Origin: Legionella massiliensis
GTDB taxonomy: Bacteria; Pseudomonadota; Gammaproteobacteria; Legionellales; Legionellaceae
NCBI RefSeq assembly: GCF_000756815.1
Contig: NZ_CCVW01000001.1
Location: 1,540,001-1,604,000, forward strand
Length of the DNA: 64,000 bases
Reading direction: 5' to 3'
Positions 1 through 8,367 of the stretch are shown here, piece by piece (the stretch's first letter is position 1; each line of letters opens with the position of its first letter). Position numbers and translations under genes: made by a program. The notes below the pieces were generated by a model, which saw nothing but the letters and a program-made list of their open reading frames with translations, was not told the DNA's origin and did no database searches.

Positions 1-75
1 GTCGGTTCGGGGCCTAATCGACGTAAAGCAGAGCAAGAAGCGGCAATAAAGTTTTTACAGCAGCTGAAAAAGTAG
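1..75 (+). CDS. rnc: Ribonuclease III, C-terminal end (partial)
   Basis: The first reading frame is open from the window edge to a TAG stop and encodes about 24 residues containing GPNRRKAEQEAA. This matches the last helix of the double-stranded-RNA-binding domain, where RNase III proteins end in GxSRRxAEQxAA followed by a short Leu/Lys tail. RNase III cleaves double-stranded RNA in rRNA and mRNA processing. Only the extreme C-terminus is visible, so another dsRBD protein is possible. In many relatives era follows rnc; here the next gene is an ABC-F gene on the opposite strand. Confidence 0.65.
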   Translation, partial: VGSGPNRRKAEQEAAIKFLQQLKK

Positions 76-106
76 ATTTGATTTGTACCAGAATGTAGCC
101 TGGATG

Positions 107-268
107 CACTGCCATTAAGTTAACATCAGTTATGGATAAGGACGCTACATTAAAGCCGTTCGGGCTGAGGAGGCCTTTAGGCCGTCTCGAAGCCTTGCAC
201 GGTGACGCTTCGAGACGTGTGCTTATGCACACTCCTCAGCGCGAACGGTTATAAAATCCCTTAACTTT
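107..268. mobile_element. CACTGCC-ended MITE, copy A
   Basis: A non-coding element that starts with CACTGCCATTAAGTTAA and ends in a decayed CCTTAACTT. Inside is a nested hairpin: CCGTTCG-GCTGAGGA pairs with TCCTCAGC-GCGAACGG, and the inner TCTCGAAG pairs with CTTCGAGA. The same core recurs near 7,940 and 54,431, with a variant at 46,475. It has no coding capacity. It fits a miniature inverted-repeat element that depends on a transposase encoded elsewhere. The right end has lost the GGCAGTG tip. Confidence 0.75.
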
Positions 269-298
269 GCAGCGCGCTCTGAATAATGGGCTGCGTTC

Positions 299-2146
299 TC
301 AACTAAGCAGCTCCAAAGAACTAACCACCTCCAACCACTCTTCCTCCGCCTGAGCCAACTCATTTTGTAATCGTTTTTGCTCATCCAACAGTTTTTGCAG
401 TTTAGACTTCTGACCCTCCTCATAGAGTGTTAGGTCAGCCAGGGTGATTTCAAGTTGTGACAGACGCTGATGGTGCTGATCAACCGTTTGCTCTAATTTT
501 TTCAAGCGATTTTGTAAAGTCTTTTTCTCTTTATAAGCATTGCTAGTTGTCGATTGATTGTTCTCTTTAGCAGAATCCTTGTTCTGTAGCCATTGATAAT
601 AATCATCAAGGTCACCCTTAAAAGGTTGCACCTGCTTTTGGTAAACCAGATAAAAATCGTCAACAGCGGTACGCAACAGATGCCTATCGTGCGAAATTAA
701 AATTAAAGCACCTTCATAACTTTGCAAAGCAAGTTCTATCGCGGCGCGCATCCCAAGGTCAAGGTGGTTGGTTGGTTCATCCAGCAGGAGAAGATTGGGT
801 TTTTGCCAAACGAGTTTGGCGAGAGCCAGCCTTGCTTTTTCGCCACCAGAAAAGTGATGAATGGGTTTCATCGCCATGTCACCGATAAAATTAAATCCAC
901 CTAGATAATCACGGATACTTTGTTCCCTTGCCTCCGGTGACATCGCTTGAATCGTTTCAACCGGGCTTAACCTAGAATCCAATTCATCTAATTGGTGTTG
1001 AGCATAATAGCCAATATGCAGGTTGGGCGAGCGATAGATGCTCCCGGACAGTGGTTTGAGACTACCTGTCAAGGTTTTAATCAAGGTCGATTTACCTTCC
1101 CCATTGGGTCCAAGCAAGGCAACTCTATCGCCTGGATTGAGCAGCAGATTCATTTTCTTTAAGATCGGGTGATTTTCTTCATAACCGGCGAACACTTGCT
1201 CAGCACGTAGCAAGGGACTGCCTGCTCGATCACAGGGGTAAAAATCAAAGGAAAAGGGAGAATCCACCTGGGCCTGGGCAAGGATATCCATTTTAGCAAT
1301 CGCATTGAGCCGACTTTGTGCCTGCTTGGCTTTGGAGGCCTTAGCTTTGAAACGATTGACATAGGTCATTAGATGGCTGATTTTTTGTTGTTGCTTTTCA
1401 TAAAGTTGTTGCTGCAAGGCTAACTGTTGGGCACGTGTTTGCTCAAATCGGCTGTAATTGCCTGTATACAAATTCATCGTTTGCTGCTCGATATGCAGGA
1501 TATGAGTCACAAAGGCATCAAGAAATTCACGATCGTGCGAAATCAAAAGAATGCTGGAAGGACTCTGCTTAAGCCATTTTTCAAGCCAGAAAATCGCTTC
1601 CATATCCAAATGGTTAGTTGGTTCATCAAGTAAGATAAGGTCTGCTGGCTTCATTAAGCAGCGGGCAAGGCTCAGGCGCATCCGCCAGCCACCCGAGAAC
1701 GAGTTGACTCTGCGTTGCTGCTGTTCTGCACTAAAACCTAGGCCTGCCATAATGGCTGCCGCCTTTGCTGGTTTGCTATAGCCAGCGGTTTGAGCCAATA
1801 ACTCATGACAGTGCAGCACTTCTTCATGAGCGCCTTGACTTTCTGCTTGGCTGAGTTTTTGCTGTAATCCAATATACTCTTCATCTCCAGCAAGAACGAA
1901 GTCCAGAGCTAGTTCGTCACTGTCTGGCAATTGTTGCGCTAGGTGGCTGATTCGTAACTGGGGATTAAGCAGGCATTCACCAGTATCGGGAGTGATTCCG
2001 CCCATAATCAAACTGAAAAGACTCGACTTACCGCAGCCGTTGTGACCGACAAGGCCGACTTTTTGTTTTTCATGTAAGGCTACAGAAGCTTTATCAAGTA
2101 ATATTTTATTACCGCGCGAAAGGGTAATTTGGTTTAAGGTTAACAT
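299..2146 (-). CDS. yheS: ABC-F family ATPase, YheS-like
   Basis: A 615-residue soluble protein with two ABC ATPase domains and no membrane segment, as in ABC-F ribosome-associated proteins. Domain 1 has the Walker A GHNGCGKSS, signature FSGGWRMRLSLA and Walker B LILLDEPTNHLD. Domain 2 has GPNGEGKST, FSGGEKARLALA and LLLLDEPTNHLD. The linker between them is charged, and the C-terminus is a coiled coil rich in Lys, Gln and Glu. The sequence tracks E. coli YheS closely through the linker (FKAKASKAKQAQSR). ABC-F proteins act in the tRNA exit site region of stalled ribosomes; the exact job of YheS is less well known. I chose the ATG giving MLTLNQITL; an upstream in-frame TTG would add six residues without a better ribosome site. 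Confidence 0.93.
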   Translation of the reverse strand: MLTLNQITLSRGNKILLDKASVALHEKQKVGLVGHNGCGKSSLFSLIMGGITPDTGECLLNPQLRISHLAQQLPDSDELALDFVLAGDEEYIGLQQKLSQAESQGAHEEVLHCHELLAQTAGYSKPAKAAAIMAGLGFSAEQQQRRVNSFSGGWRMRLSLARCLMKPADLILLDEPTNHLDMEAIFWLEKWLKQSPSSILLISHDREFLDAFVTHILHIEQQTMNLYTGNYSRFEQTRAQQLALQQQLYEKQQQKISHLMTYVNRFKAKASKAKQAQSRLNAIAKMDILAQAQVDSPFSFDFYPCDRAGSPLLRAEQVFAGYEENHPILKKMNLLLNPGDRVALLGPNGEGKSTLIKTLTGSLKPLSGSIYRSPNLHIGYYAQHQLDELDSRLSPVETIQAMSPEAREQSIRDYLGGFNFIGDMAMKPIHHFSGGEKARLALAKLVWQKPNLLLLDEPTNHLDLGMRAAIELALQSYEGALILISHDRHLLRTAVDDFYLVYQKQVQPFKGDLDDYYQWLQNKDSAKENNQSTTSNAYKEKKTLQNRLKKLEQTVDQHHQRLSQLEITLADLTLYEEGQKSKLQKLLDEQKRLQNELAQAEEEWLEVVSSLELLS

Positions 2147-2191
2147 GAGATAAAAGCACCACAATTTAAGTGGCGCTATCTTATCATAAAG

Positions 2192-2497
2192 TTATTTCCA
2201 CAGGATGCTGCATTTTTTCTTGGCAGCAGCTTCAAGCATACCAATTAATGGGACAGCTCTATGCGCTAAGCTAATGGGTGGTTCGTCATCCTCATAATCT
2301 TGTTGATTTTCCGCTGAATTCTCAGAGGAATCTTGTTCAATCCCCTTTTTTAAATTCGATAAGGCTGCAGGAATGTCATCAGCAACGAGGGCGCCAGGGA
2401 TTGCCGCACTGTGCCCCATCAGGCTCAGAAGTTTTTTGGCAACATCGCCAAACATAGTAATATTTTCGTATTCTTCACAGGAGAAAGTGACCAACAT
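2192..2497 (-). CDS. DUF1840 family protein
   Basis: A 101-residue soluble protein. The N-terminus MLVTFSCEEYENITMFGDVAKKLL and the following segment (LMGHSAAIPGALVADDIPAAL) match the DUF1840 family, short proteins of unknown function common in gamma- and betaproteobacteria. The middle is acidic (DYEDDEPPIS) and is followed by an Ala/Lys-rich helix. The start is set by AAGGA eight bases before this ATG; a longer reading with 13 extra residues lacks such a site. No partner can be inferred from the neighbours. Confidence 0.8.
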   Translation of the reverse strand: MLVTFSCEEYENITMFGDVAKKLLSLMGHSAAIPGALVADDIPAALSNLKKGIEQDSSENSAENQQDYEDDEPPISLAHRAVPLIGMLEAAAKKKCSILWK

Positions 2498-2551
2498 AGC
2501 TATTTCCTTATTATATAGTCTGAGAAATAATCGCAAAATATCTCATTTAAG

Positions 2552-2603
2552 TATATACCTGAGCTCTTTCAAAAATAGTATTTTGAAAGAGCTCAGGTAT
2601 ATA
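2552..2603. repeat. Perfect 23-bp inverted repeat upstream of queA
   Basis: Two perfectly complementary 23-base arms (TATATACCTGAGCTCTTTCAAAA and its reverse complement) flank a six-base loop, ATAGTA. The palindrome sits between two divergent genes, 30 bases before queA. The distal end of the right arm, GTATATAAT, could serve as the queA -10 element, so cruciform or regulator binding could affect transcription. It is not followed by a T-run, so a simple terminator is unlikely. Confidence 0.8.
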
Positions 2604-2632
2604 ATAGCGCCATTTAGTTGCCAGGTTGAGAA

Positions 2633-3646
2633 ATGAATAAGCAAGATTTTTATTTTGATTTGCCGGAAGAGTTGATTGCACAGTATCCCCTCGCTAAGCG
2701 CAGTGACTCTCGCCTCTTGGTTTATAGTCGCCAAGCAGAAACGACAAACCATCATCAATTCAAGGATATCACCGATTTCTTAGAAGCAGGTGATCTTTTA
2801 GTCTTAAACGATTCTAAGGTGATTCCAGCACGGTTATATGGTTTTAAGGCCAGTGGTGGGAAGATTGAGCTTTTAGTCGAGAGATTATATGGCGATAATT
2901 CATTTTTAGGCCATATTAAAGCGAGTAAAGCACCAAAGGCAGGGGCGATTCTTCAATTAAATGATGGATGGCAGGTAAAAGTCCTGCAAAAAGTGGATGA
3001 TTTGTATCATTGTCAGGTTCTAGGCGATGCAGAGCAAATGTTAGAACAGATAGGCCATATTCCTTTACCGCTTTATATTACCCGTCCTGATGAAAAGACT
3101 GACTTGGAACGCTATCAGACAGTCTACGCTAAACATAAGGGCTCAGTCGCCGCACCCACAGCTGGCTTACATTTTGAGCAAGAGTTGCTGGAAAAGATTA
3201 GAGCAAAGGGCGTAAGGATAGCTTATTCGACCTTGCATGTTGGCGCAGGAACTTTTCGGCCAGTGCGTTGCGATGCAATCAAAGATCATAAGATGCATAG
3301 CGAGCGGTTTAGCGTGAGCGACGAGTTATGCGAAGCGGTCAATAACACTCGAGCGGCTGGTAAGCGGGTGATTGCAGTAGGTACAACCGCTTTACGGTGT
3401 TTGGAAAGCGCTGCGGCAGAAGGGATTCTTAAACCTTGTAACCGTGATACGGATATTTTTATCTACCCAGGCTATCAATTTCAAATTTGTGATGGCTTAA
3501 TTACTAATTTTCATTTACCAGAATCAACCTTACTCATGTTAGTTTCTGCCTTTGTTGGACACAAGCAGGCAATGACGCTTTATCAAGAAGCAATAACTCA
3601 AAGGTACCGCTTCTATAGTTATGGTGATGCGAGTTTGTTGATTTAA
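2633..3646 (+). CDS. queA: S-adenosylmethionine:tRNA ribosyltransferase-isomerase
   Basis: A 337-residue protein of normal QueA length. QueA transfers and isomerises the ribosyl part of SAM onto 7-aminomethyl-7-deazaguanine in tRNA to make epoxyqueuosine, the step after TGT. Recognisable family blocks are the N-terminal FDLPEELIAQYPLAKR, the LVLNDSKVIPARLYG strand, VAAPTAGLHFEQELL and the C-terminal LITNFHLPESTLLMLVSAF. It begins the queA / TGT-like / yajC / secD / secF series, the usual gammaproteobacterial order. The gap to the next gene is only 14 bases, so the two are probably co-transcribed. Confidence 0.97.
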   Translation: MNKQDFYFDLPEELIAQYPLAKRSDSRLLVYSRQAETTNHHQFKDITDFLEAGDLLVLNDSKVIPARLYGFKASGGKIELLVERLYGDNSFLGHIKASKAPKAGAILQLNDGWQVKVLQKVDDLYHCQVLGDAEQMLEQIGHIPLPLYITRPDEKTDLERYQTVYAKHKGSVAAPTAGLHFEQELLEKIRAKGVRIAYSTLHVGAGTFRPVRCDAIKDHKMHSERFSVSDELCEAVNNTRAAGKRVIAVGTTALRCLESAAAEGILKPCNRDTDIFIYPGYQFQICDGLITNFHLPESTLLMLVSAFVGHKQAMTLYQEAITQRYRFYSYGDASLLI

Positions 3647-3660
3647 GAGGAATTAAAAGA

Positions 3661-4506
3661 ATGAAGCAATTTGTTCCGGTGGTAACCTCTGAGGCTGGCG
3701 CTTGCCTAACCTTGGCAAATTGGCAAGAAATTGGGGCGAAAACACTCGCTTATTATCTTGATGCCTGGTTAATGAAGCCAGGCTATGCCTTACTCAACTC
3801 TTTGCCAAATCTGAGAAGCTATTGCGGTTGGAAAGGGACTATTGTATTAAATGCAAGCTTAGCTCCGGCTAAAATGGATGGCATTTATACGCTGCGTTCA
3901 CGTTACGATGGCAGCACGGTGCGTATTAGCTCTGAGGAACTGATCTCACTGATTATCAAGCTAGCGCCTGATCTGGTGGTTCTGCCTCCTGGATTGGCTG
4001 CCTATATAGTTGAGCAGCGAATTGCTTTGCCAAAAACCATGCAGCCTTTTATCCCCGCTAAGGAATTTTTAGAGTCTGAATATCTGGGGCAATCTGGTGT
4101 CTATTTATCTTATGAATCAACAAGTTCCTTTGAGAATTTCCTTGCTCAATTCGAGCAACTCAAAGCTAAGCCTTGCTACCTTTCAGGCCATTTTGATAGA
4201 CAGCAAGCCCAACTCTTATTAAAAGAAGGGGTGCAATGGCTAGAGACTGATAAACCTGCAAGCGATGCCTTCGTTGGTTTGGTTTATGGCGAAACAGAGG
4301 ATGTAGGCTTGGTTGATAATGCTATAGCAGAGCAGCATCAACCGATCTATATAAACTGTTCATGCCCAACATGTGCGCAGAAATTTACCAAGGCCTACCT
4401 CCACCATCTTTTATTGCAAACCCCTCTTTTATGCCAACGATTTCTTATTCAACACAATGCGCATAATTATCAAATGATGGTAGAAACTTTGCCAGATTCT
4501 AAGTGA
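3661..4506 (+). CDS. Shortened tRNA-guanine transglycosylase-like protein lacking the catalytic motifs
   Basis: A 281-residue protein standing exactly where tgt normally lies. Its C-terminus keeps the TGT zinc site: C233-S-C235-P-T-C238, then KAYLHHLLLQ and H265 in LIQHNAHNY, closely matching the CxCxxC...AYLHHL...HN pattern of TGT. The rest does not fit. Normal bacterial TGT has about 370 residues with TDSGGFQ and a nucleophilic aspartate in GVDLFDC; I find neither. The N-terminal half resembles an eroded barrel (LAPDLVVLPPGL). By analogy to the eukaryotic QTRT2 subunit it could be a non-catalytic partner, or a TGT paralogue with a new role. The open frame and close spacing argue against a dead gene. 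A true tgt should be sought elsewhere in the genome. Confidence 0.75.
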   Translation: MKQFVPVVTSEAGACLTLANWQEIGAKTLAYYLDAWLMKPGYALLNSLPNLRSYCGWKGTIVLNASLAPAKMDGIYTLRSRYDGSTVRISSEELISLIIKLAPDLVVLPPGLAAYIVEQRIALPKTMQPFIPAKEFLESEYLGQSGVYLSYESTSSFENFLAQFEQLKAKPCYLSGHFDRQQAQLLLKEGVQWLETDKPASDAFVGLVYGETEDVGLVDNAIAEQHQPIYINCSCPTCAQKFTKAYLHHLLLQTPLLCQRFLIQHNAHNYQMMVETLPDSK

Positions 4507-4618
4507 AATTGCTCCGGACTTCATTTACCTGGAGTAGAAATCTCGCTATGATGTCACGCTACTTTGCGCTCACCCTTTGAACGTCTATATATTAAACAGC
4601 GGATTTGAGGAGATTGGA

Positions 4619-4954
4619 ATGGGTTTTTTTATAAGTGATGCAATGGCTACAGGTGCAGCAGTGCAGCCTGCGCAGCCTGATGGAACTTTTTCGCTGATAA
4701 TGATTGCAGCTATTTTTGTGGTTTTTTATTTCATGTTGATAAGACCGCAAAACAAACGTGCGAAAGAACATCGCGAAATGGTAGGTAATTTGAAGAAGGG
4801 CGATGAAATTATTACCTCTGGGGGTTTACTCGGAAAAGTAGTCAATATTGATGAACAATATGTTAAGGTTGCACTTGCTGATGGCATTGAAGTTAATATG
4901 CAGCGAGGCGCAGTGAGTTCAGTTTTACCTAAAGGCACTCTTAAATCCCTTTAA
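4619..4954 (+). CDS. yajC: Sec translocon accessory subunit YajC
   Basis: A 111-residue inner-membrane protein of the SecDF-YajC complex. A single membrane segment (SLIMIAAIFVVFYFMLI) is followed by the family hallmark RPQNKRAKEHREM and a soluble domain with KKGDEIITSGGLLGKV. I chose the ATG preceded by GAGGAG; a longer reading adds 14 residues that do not look like YajC. It lies 21 bases before secD in the same direction. Confidence 0.96.
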   Translation: MGFFISDAMATGAAVQPAQPDGTFSLIMIAAIFVVFYFMLIRPQNKRAKEHREMVGNLKKGDEIITSGGLLGKVVNIDEQYVKVALADGIEVNMQRGAVSSVLPKGTLKSL

Positions 4955-4975
4955 GTTTGATCCAGGGACAAACCC

Positions 4976-6832
4976 ATGCAGAATAAATATCCACTTTGGA
5001 AAAACCTAATGCTGATCCTGATTGTTGTGATCGGCTTGATGTATGCGATACCGAATTTATATAGTGAAGATCCTGCTGTACAAATTTCATCGCAATCACC
5101 TGTTGATACAGAGCAGTTAGCACAGCAAGTAAAAACGCTTCTGGATGATGCAAAGATCCCGCACTTTGCAATTACATCTACCAGCGATAACGTTGAAGTG
5201 CGTTTTGCTTCAACTGATACTCAATTGATTGCACGCGACGTCATCAAAAACGGTATAGATTCGCAATATACCGTTGCATTGAATCTGGCTCCAGCCACAC
5301 CGTCTTGGTTCAGTAAAATTGGTGCAGAACCTATGAAACAAGGTTTGGACTTGCGTGGAGGCGTACATTTTCTATTAGAAGTTGATATTGATAGTGTGAT
5401 TGGACGCCGCTTTGAGGGATTGATGAAGGGCATAGGCCAGGATCTGCGAGAGGCTGGTATTCGTTATGCAGGTATCCGTTATATAGCTGATAAGGGTATT
5501 GAGATCCGTTTTCGCAGCCCGGATATTATGGCGAATGCTTATACTGAGATTAAAGACAAGTTTTCCAATCTTGTTTTGACAAAATCAGATATTACCAATT
5601 CAATAAATGTGACCTTAGCGCCTACAGAACTTAATTCCATTCGTCAAAATACAATTGAACAGACAATGAATATTTTGCGTAACCGAGTTAATGAGTTAGG
5701 TGTTGGTGAGGCGGTTGTGCAACAGCAGGGTGCTACCCGGGTTGGTGTGGATTTGCCTGGTATCCAAGATGCAGCACGCGCTAAACAGATTCTTGGTGGT
5801 ACAGCGACCTTACAATTTTATATGGTTGATCAGGATAACGATGCCCAGGTTGCTAAACAAACCGGTGCGGTTCCTGTAAATGATAAATTGTACACAATGG
5901 ATGGGCAGCCAATTCTCCTGAAGCGTCAGGTCGTTTTGAGTGGTGATTCAATTACCAGTGCTGTTTCAAGTTTCGATCAACAAACAGCATCGCCTTCTGT
6001 ACAAATTCAGTTAGGTGGCGGTGGTGAAAGCTTATTCACGAAAGTCACCCGCGAAAACATTGGCAAACGCATGGCGATTGTTTATGTCGAAACGAAAACA
6101 ACAACTCAAACCGTTAATGGGGAAGAGCAAAGGATTACCCATCGTGAAGAGCGAGTGATTTCAGCACCTGTTATTCAAAATGCGCTGGGGTCCAGTTTCC
6201 AAATTACTGGATTGACAGACTCTAAAGAAGCAAGCAACTTGGCTTTGCTCTTAAGAGCAGGTGCTTTGCCAGCGGCGATTTATCCTGTAGAAGAGCGAAC
6301 AGTTGGTCCTTCTTTAGGTAAAGAGAATATTCATCGTGGTATGGTTTCTCTTGAAGTAGGGATGGGATTAATTCTTGTCTTAATGTTGGTTTACTATCGT
6401 TTCTTTGGGCTTGTGGCAAATATCGCGCTCTTTTTAAACTTGATTTTGCTCAGTGCTTTGATGTCGATTATTGGGGCCACTCTGACTTTACCAGGTATTG
6501 CAGGCTTTGTATTAACAGTTGGTATGGCGGTGGATGCTAACGTTCTTATCTATGAAAGGATCAGGGAAGAACTGCGCCATGGTCTTTCACCTCAGGCTGC
6601 TGTTTATGCTGGATATGACCGAGCGTTTTCAACGATTATTGATGCGAACGTTACAACCCTTATTGTCGGTATTATCTTATTTGCGATAGGTACTGGGCCA
6701 GTGCGTGGTTTCGCTGTAATTCTATGTTTGGGATTGCTCACTTCCATGCTAACCAGCATCACTTATACGCGCGCTATAGTGAATTGGTACTATGGCGGTC
6801 GTAATGTGAAAAAATTATCAATCGGTATTTGA
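4976..6832 (+). CDS. secD: Protein translocase subunit SecD
   Basis: A 618-residue inner-membrane protein. SecD with SecF uses the proton gradient to help pull exported proteins through SecYEG on the periplasmic side. It has one N-terminal membrane helix (LMLILIVVIGLMYAIPNLY), a large periplasmic region with the family motif GLDLRGGVHFLLEVD, then five C-terminal helices with VGMAVDANVLIYERIREEL, the canonical SecD D4 motif containing the conserved Asp. Length and order are ordinary. It is followed 12 bases later by secF. Confidence 0.98.
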   Translation: MQNKYPLWKNLMLILIVVIGLMYAIPNLYSEDPAVQISSQSPVDTEQLAQQVKTLLDDAKIPHFAITSTSDNVEVRFASTDTQLIARDVIKNGIDSQYTVALNLAPATPSWFSKIGAEPMKQGLDLRGGVHFLLEVDIDSVIGRRFEGLMKGIGQDLREAGIRYAGIRYIADKGIEIRFRSPDIMANAYTEIKDKFSNLVLTKSDITNSINVTLAPTELNSIRQNTIEQTMNILRNRVNELGVGEAVVQQQGATRVGVDLPGIQDAARAKQILGGTATLQFYMVDQDNDAQVAKQTGAVPVNDKLYTMDGQPILLKRQVVLSGDSITSAVSSFDQQTASPSVQIQLGGGGESLFTKVTRENIGKRMAIVYVETKTTTQTVNGEEQRITHREERVISAPVIQNALGSSFQITGLTDSKEASNLALLLRAGALPAAIYPVEERTVGPSLGKENIHRGMVSLEVGMGLILVLMLVYYRFFGLVANIALFLNLILLSALMSIIGATLTLPGIAGFVLTVGMAVDANVLIYERIREELRHGLSPQAAVYAGYDRAFSTIIDANVTTLIVGIILFAIGTGPVRGFAVILCLGLLTSMLTSITYTRAIVNWYYGGRNVKKLSIGI

Positions 6833-6844
6833 AACGAGGCTTAG

Positions 6845-7765
6845 ATGGAATTTTTTAATCCAAATTCTAACGTAGATTTTATGGGCGCACGCAAGTGGAC
6901 AGCCCTGTTTTCTGCGCTTATTTTTGTGGTATCCCTTGGTGCTTTGTTGACTAATGGTTTGAAGTGGGGATTAGACTTTACTGGTGGTACACAAGTTGAA
7001 GTAACCTACCCACAACAAGCGGCAGACTTAGCGGCTATTCGTGACAATTTATACAAGATAGGCTTTAAAGAGGCTCAGGTAGTAAGCTATGGAACATCTA
7101 AAGATGTTTTAATTAGCATTGCTCCACGCGCTGATATGGATCAGAGCGTTCTTGTTGATAAGGTCATGGGGCAATTACCCGGTGCGGTAAAGCAGAGGGT
7201 TGATTTTGTTGGTCCTCAGGTCGGACAAGAGTTAGCGACTAAAGGGGCTTTAGCAATTATTGTCTCCTTGCTTGCTACGATGATTTATATCGCGATGCGT
7301 TTTGAATATCGTCTGGCAGTGAGTTCTGCGGTCGCCTTAATTCATGACCCGGTATTGATTCTCGGTGTCTTTGCTTTGTTTGGGATTGAGTTTGATCTAA
7401 AAGCCTTAGCCGGATTATTAGCGGTTATTGGATATTCATTAAATGATACTATCGTTGTTTTCGACCGCGTACGTGAGAATTTTATTAAAATTCGCCGTGC
7501 TACTCCTCTCGAGATCATGAATACTTCGATTAACCAAACCCTGTCAAGAACAATTATGACCTCTGTCTTGACCTTGTTTGTTGTGGTCGCTCTGTTTATT
7601 TACGGTGGGGAAACAATACATGGTTTTGCTTTAGCGCTTATTATAGGTATTGTGATTGGTACTTACTCATCGATTTATGTTGCTGGCGCCTTGGCTGTGG
7701 TAATGGGGCTAGATAGGAAGGATTTTTTACCTTCACAGCGCAAAGAAATCGACGAACGACCTTAG
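6845..7765 (+). CDS. secF: Protein translocase subunit SecF
   Basis: A 306-residue partner of SecD. The family signatures are GLDFTGGTQVEV after the first membrane helix and GYSLNDTIVVFDRVREN in the fourth. The C-terminus is hydrophilic (LDRKDFLPSQRKE). It ends the queA-secF series, and a long hairpin follows about 25 bases after the stop. Confidence 0.98.
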   Translation: MEFFNPNSNVDFMGARKWTALFSALIFVVSLGALLTNGLKWGLDFTGGTQVEVTYPQQAADLAAIRDNLYKIGFKEAQVVSYGTSKDVLISIAPRADMDQSVLVDKVMGQLPGAVKQRVDFVGPQVGQELATKGALAIIVSLLATMIYIAMRFEYRLAVSSAVALIHDPVLILGVFALFGIEFDLKALAGLLAVIGYSLNDTIVVFDRVRENFIKIRRATPLEIMNTSINQTLSRTIMTSVLTLFVVVALFIYGGETIHGFALALIIGIVIGTYSSIYVAGALAVVMGLDRKDFLPSQRKEIDERP

Positions 7766-7790
7766 AACAGGCGTATTTGGCGCAGCTTCC

Positions 7791-7859
7791 GAGAAAGCGA
7801 AAGCAAAAAAATGCTCACATACTGATGTATGCTCCGTTTTTTTTTGCTTTCGCTTTCTC
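7791..7859 (+). terminator. Long hairpin after secF, likely terminator
   Basis: Twenty-one-base complementary arms (GAGAAAGCGAAAGCAAAAAAA and its complement) enclose a 27-base loop that itself can fold (GCATAC/GTATGT type pairing). The A-run and T-run lie inside the stem, so on either strand the hairpin is followed or preceded by U-rich RNA. The position right after the sec genes supports termination, although arms this long may also mark a repeat element. Confidence 0.65.
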
Positions 7860-7939
7860 AAAATCTGCACTTAAATCCGACTGTTCTCGCACTTTTTGGG
7901 GATTTTTCCCTTTCTCCCCTTTGGGAAGAGGCGGATGGG

Positions 7940-8096
7940 CACTGCCATTAAGTTAAGGACACTATATCAAAGCCGTTCGGGCTGAGGAGGCCTTTAGGCC
8001 GTCTCGAAGCCTTGCACTCTGTGACGCTTCGAGACGTGTGCTTGCGCATACTCCTCAGCGCGAACGGTTATAAAATACCTTAACTTAATGGCAGTG
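7940..8096. mobile_element. CACTGCC-ended MITE, copy B (intact ends)
   Basis: A 157-bp element with matching terminal inverted repeats: CACTGCCATTAAGTTAAGG at the left and its exact complement at the right. The core is the same nested hairpin as in copy A (GGCTGAGGAGGCCTTTAGGC, then TCTCGAAG paired with CTTCGAGA). The flanks GGCGGATGGG and AGAGTTAGAG do not show a clear target duplication, so the insertion is old or rearranged. Confidence 0.85.
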
Positions 8097-8177
8097 AGAG
8101 TTAGAGAGAGGGGGGGGGATGCGGCATAAATTTACTTAAGTCATAATAGGGTCACCCCCGTCATCCAAACATCGCCC

Positions 8178-8257
8178 GTCATCCCGAACATAGTGAGGGA
8201 TCTCCGGGATTAGCACAGTGCTACACTCAGGAGATGTCTCTCTACGCTCAACATGAC
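8178..8257. repeat. GTCATCC palindromic repeat, diverged copy
   Basis: An imperfect hairpin beginning GTCATCCCGAACATAGTGAGGGATCT and ending near ACATGACG, with the middle GGGATTAGCACAGTGCTA shared by the copies at 18,015, 35,472, 48,659, 57,436 and 60,935. The stem is weaker than in the other copies. Nothing coding is seen in this stretch between the secF terminator and phhB. Confidence 0.7.
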
Positions 8258-8270
8258 GTACGTATTTGGA

Positions 8271-8335
8271 TAGGTCAGCCCCGATATCGAATTCCCGCGG
8301 CTTGACCGCGGGAATTCGATATCGGGGCTGACCTA
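8271..8335. repeat. Perfect 30-bp palindrome, GC-rich CCCGCGGCTTGACC family
   Basis: Two perfect 30-base arms meet around the five-base loop CTTGA. The inner part, CCCGCGG-CTTGA-CCGCGGG, is the core of a repeat family seen again at 26,579, 35,394, 48,881, 57,380 and 60,880. The outer part contains TAGGTCAGCCCC, which also appears beside the repeat at 54,305. No mismatches have accumulated, so it is recent or maintained. Confidence 0.88.
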
Positions 8336-8367
8336 TTACCTTAAGTCGACGATCACGTTTTCAGCGC

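Noticed and set aside
1159-1781. Several 60-80 codon frames within the ABC-F gene, both strands
   Set aside because: They overlap a well-supported gene and have no recognisable products or start signals.
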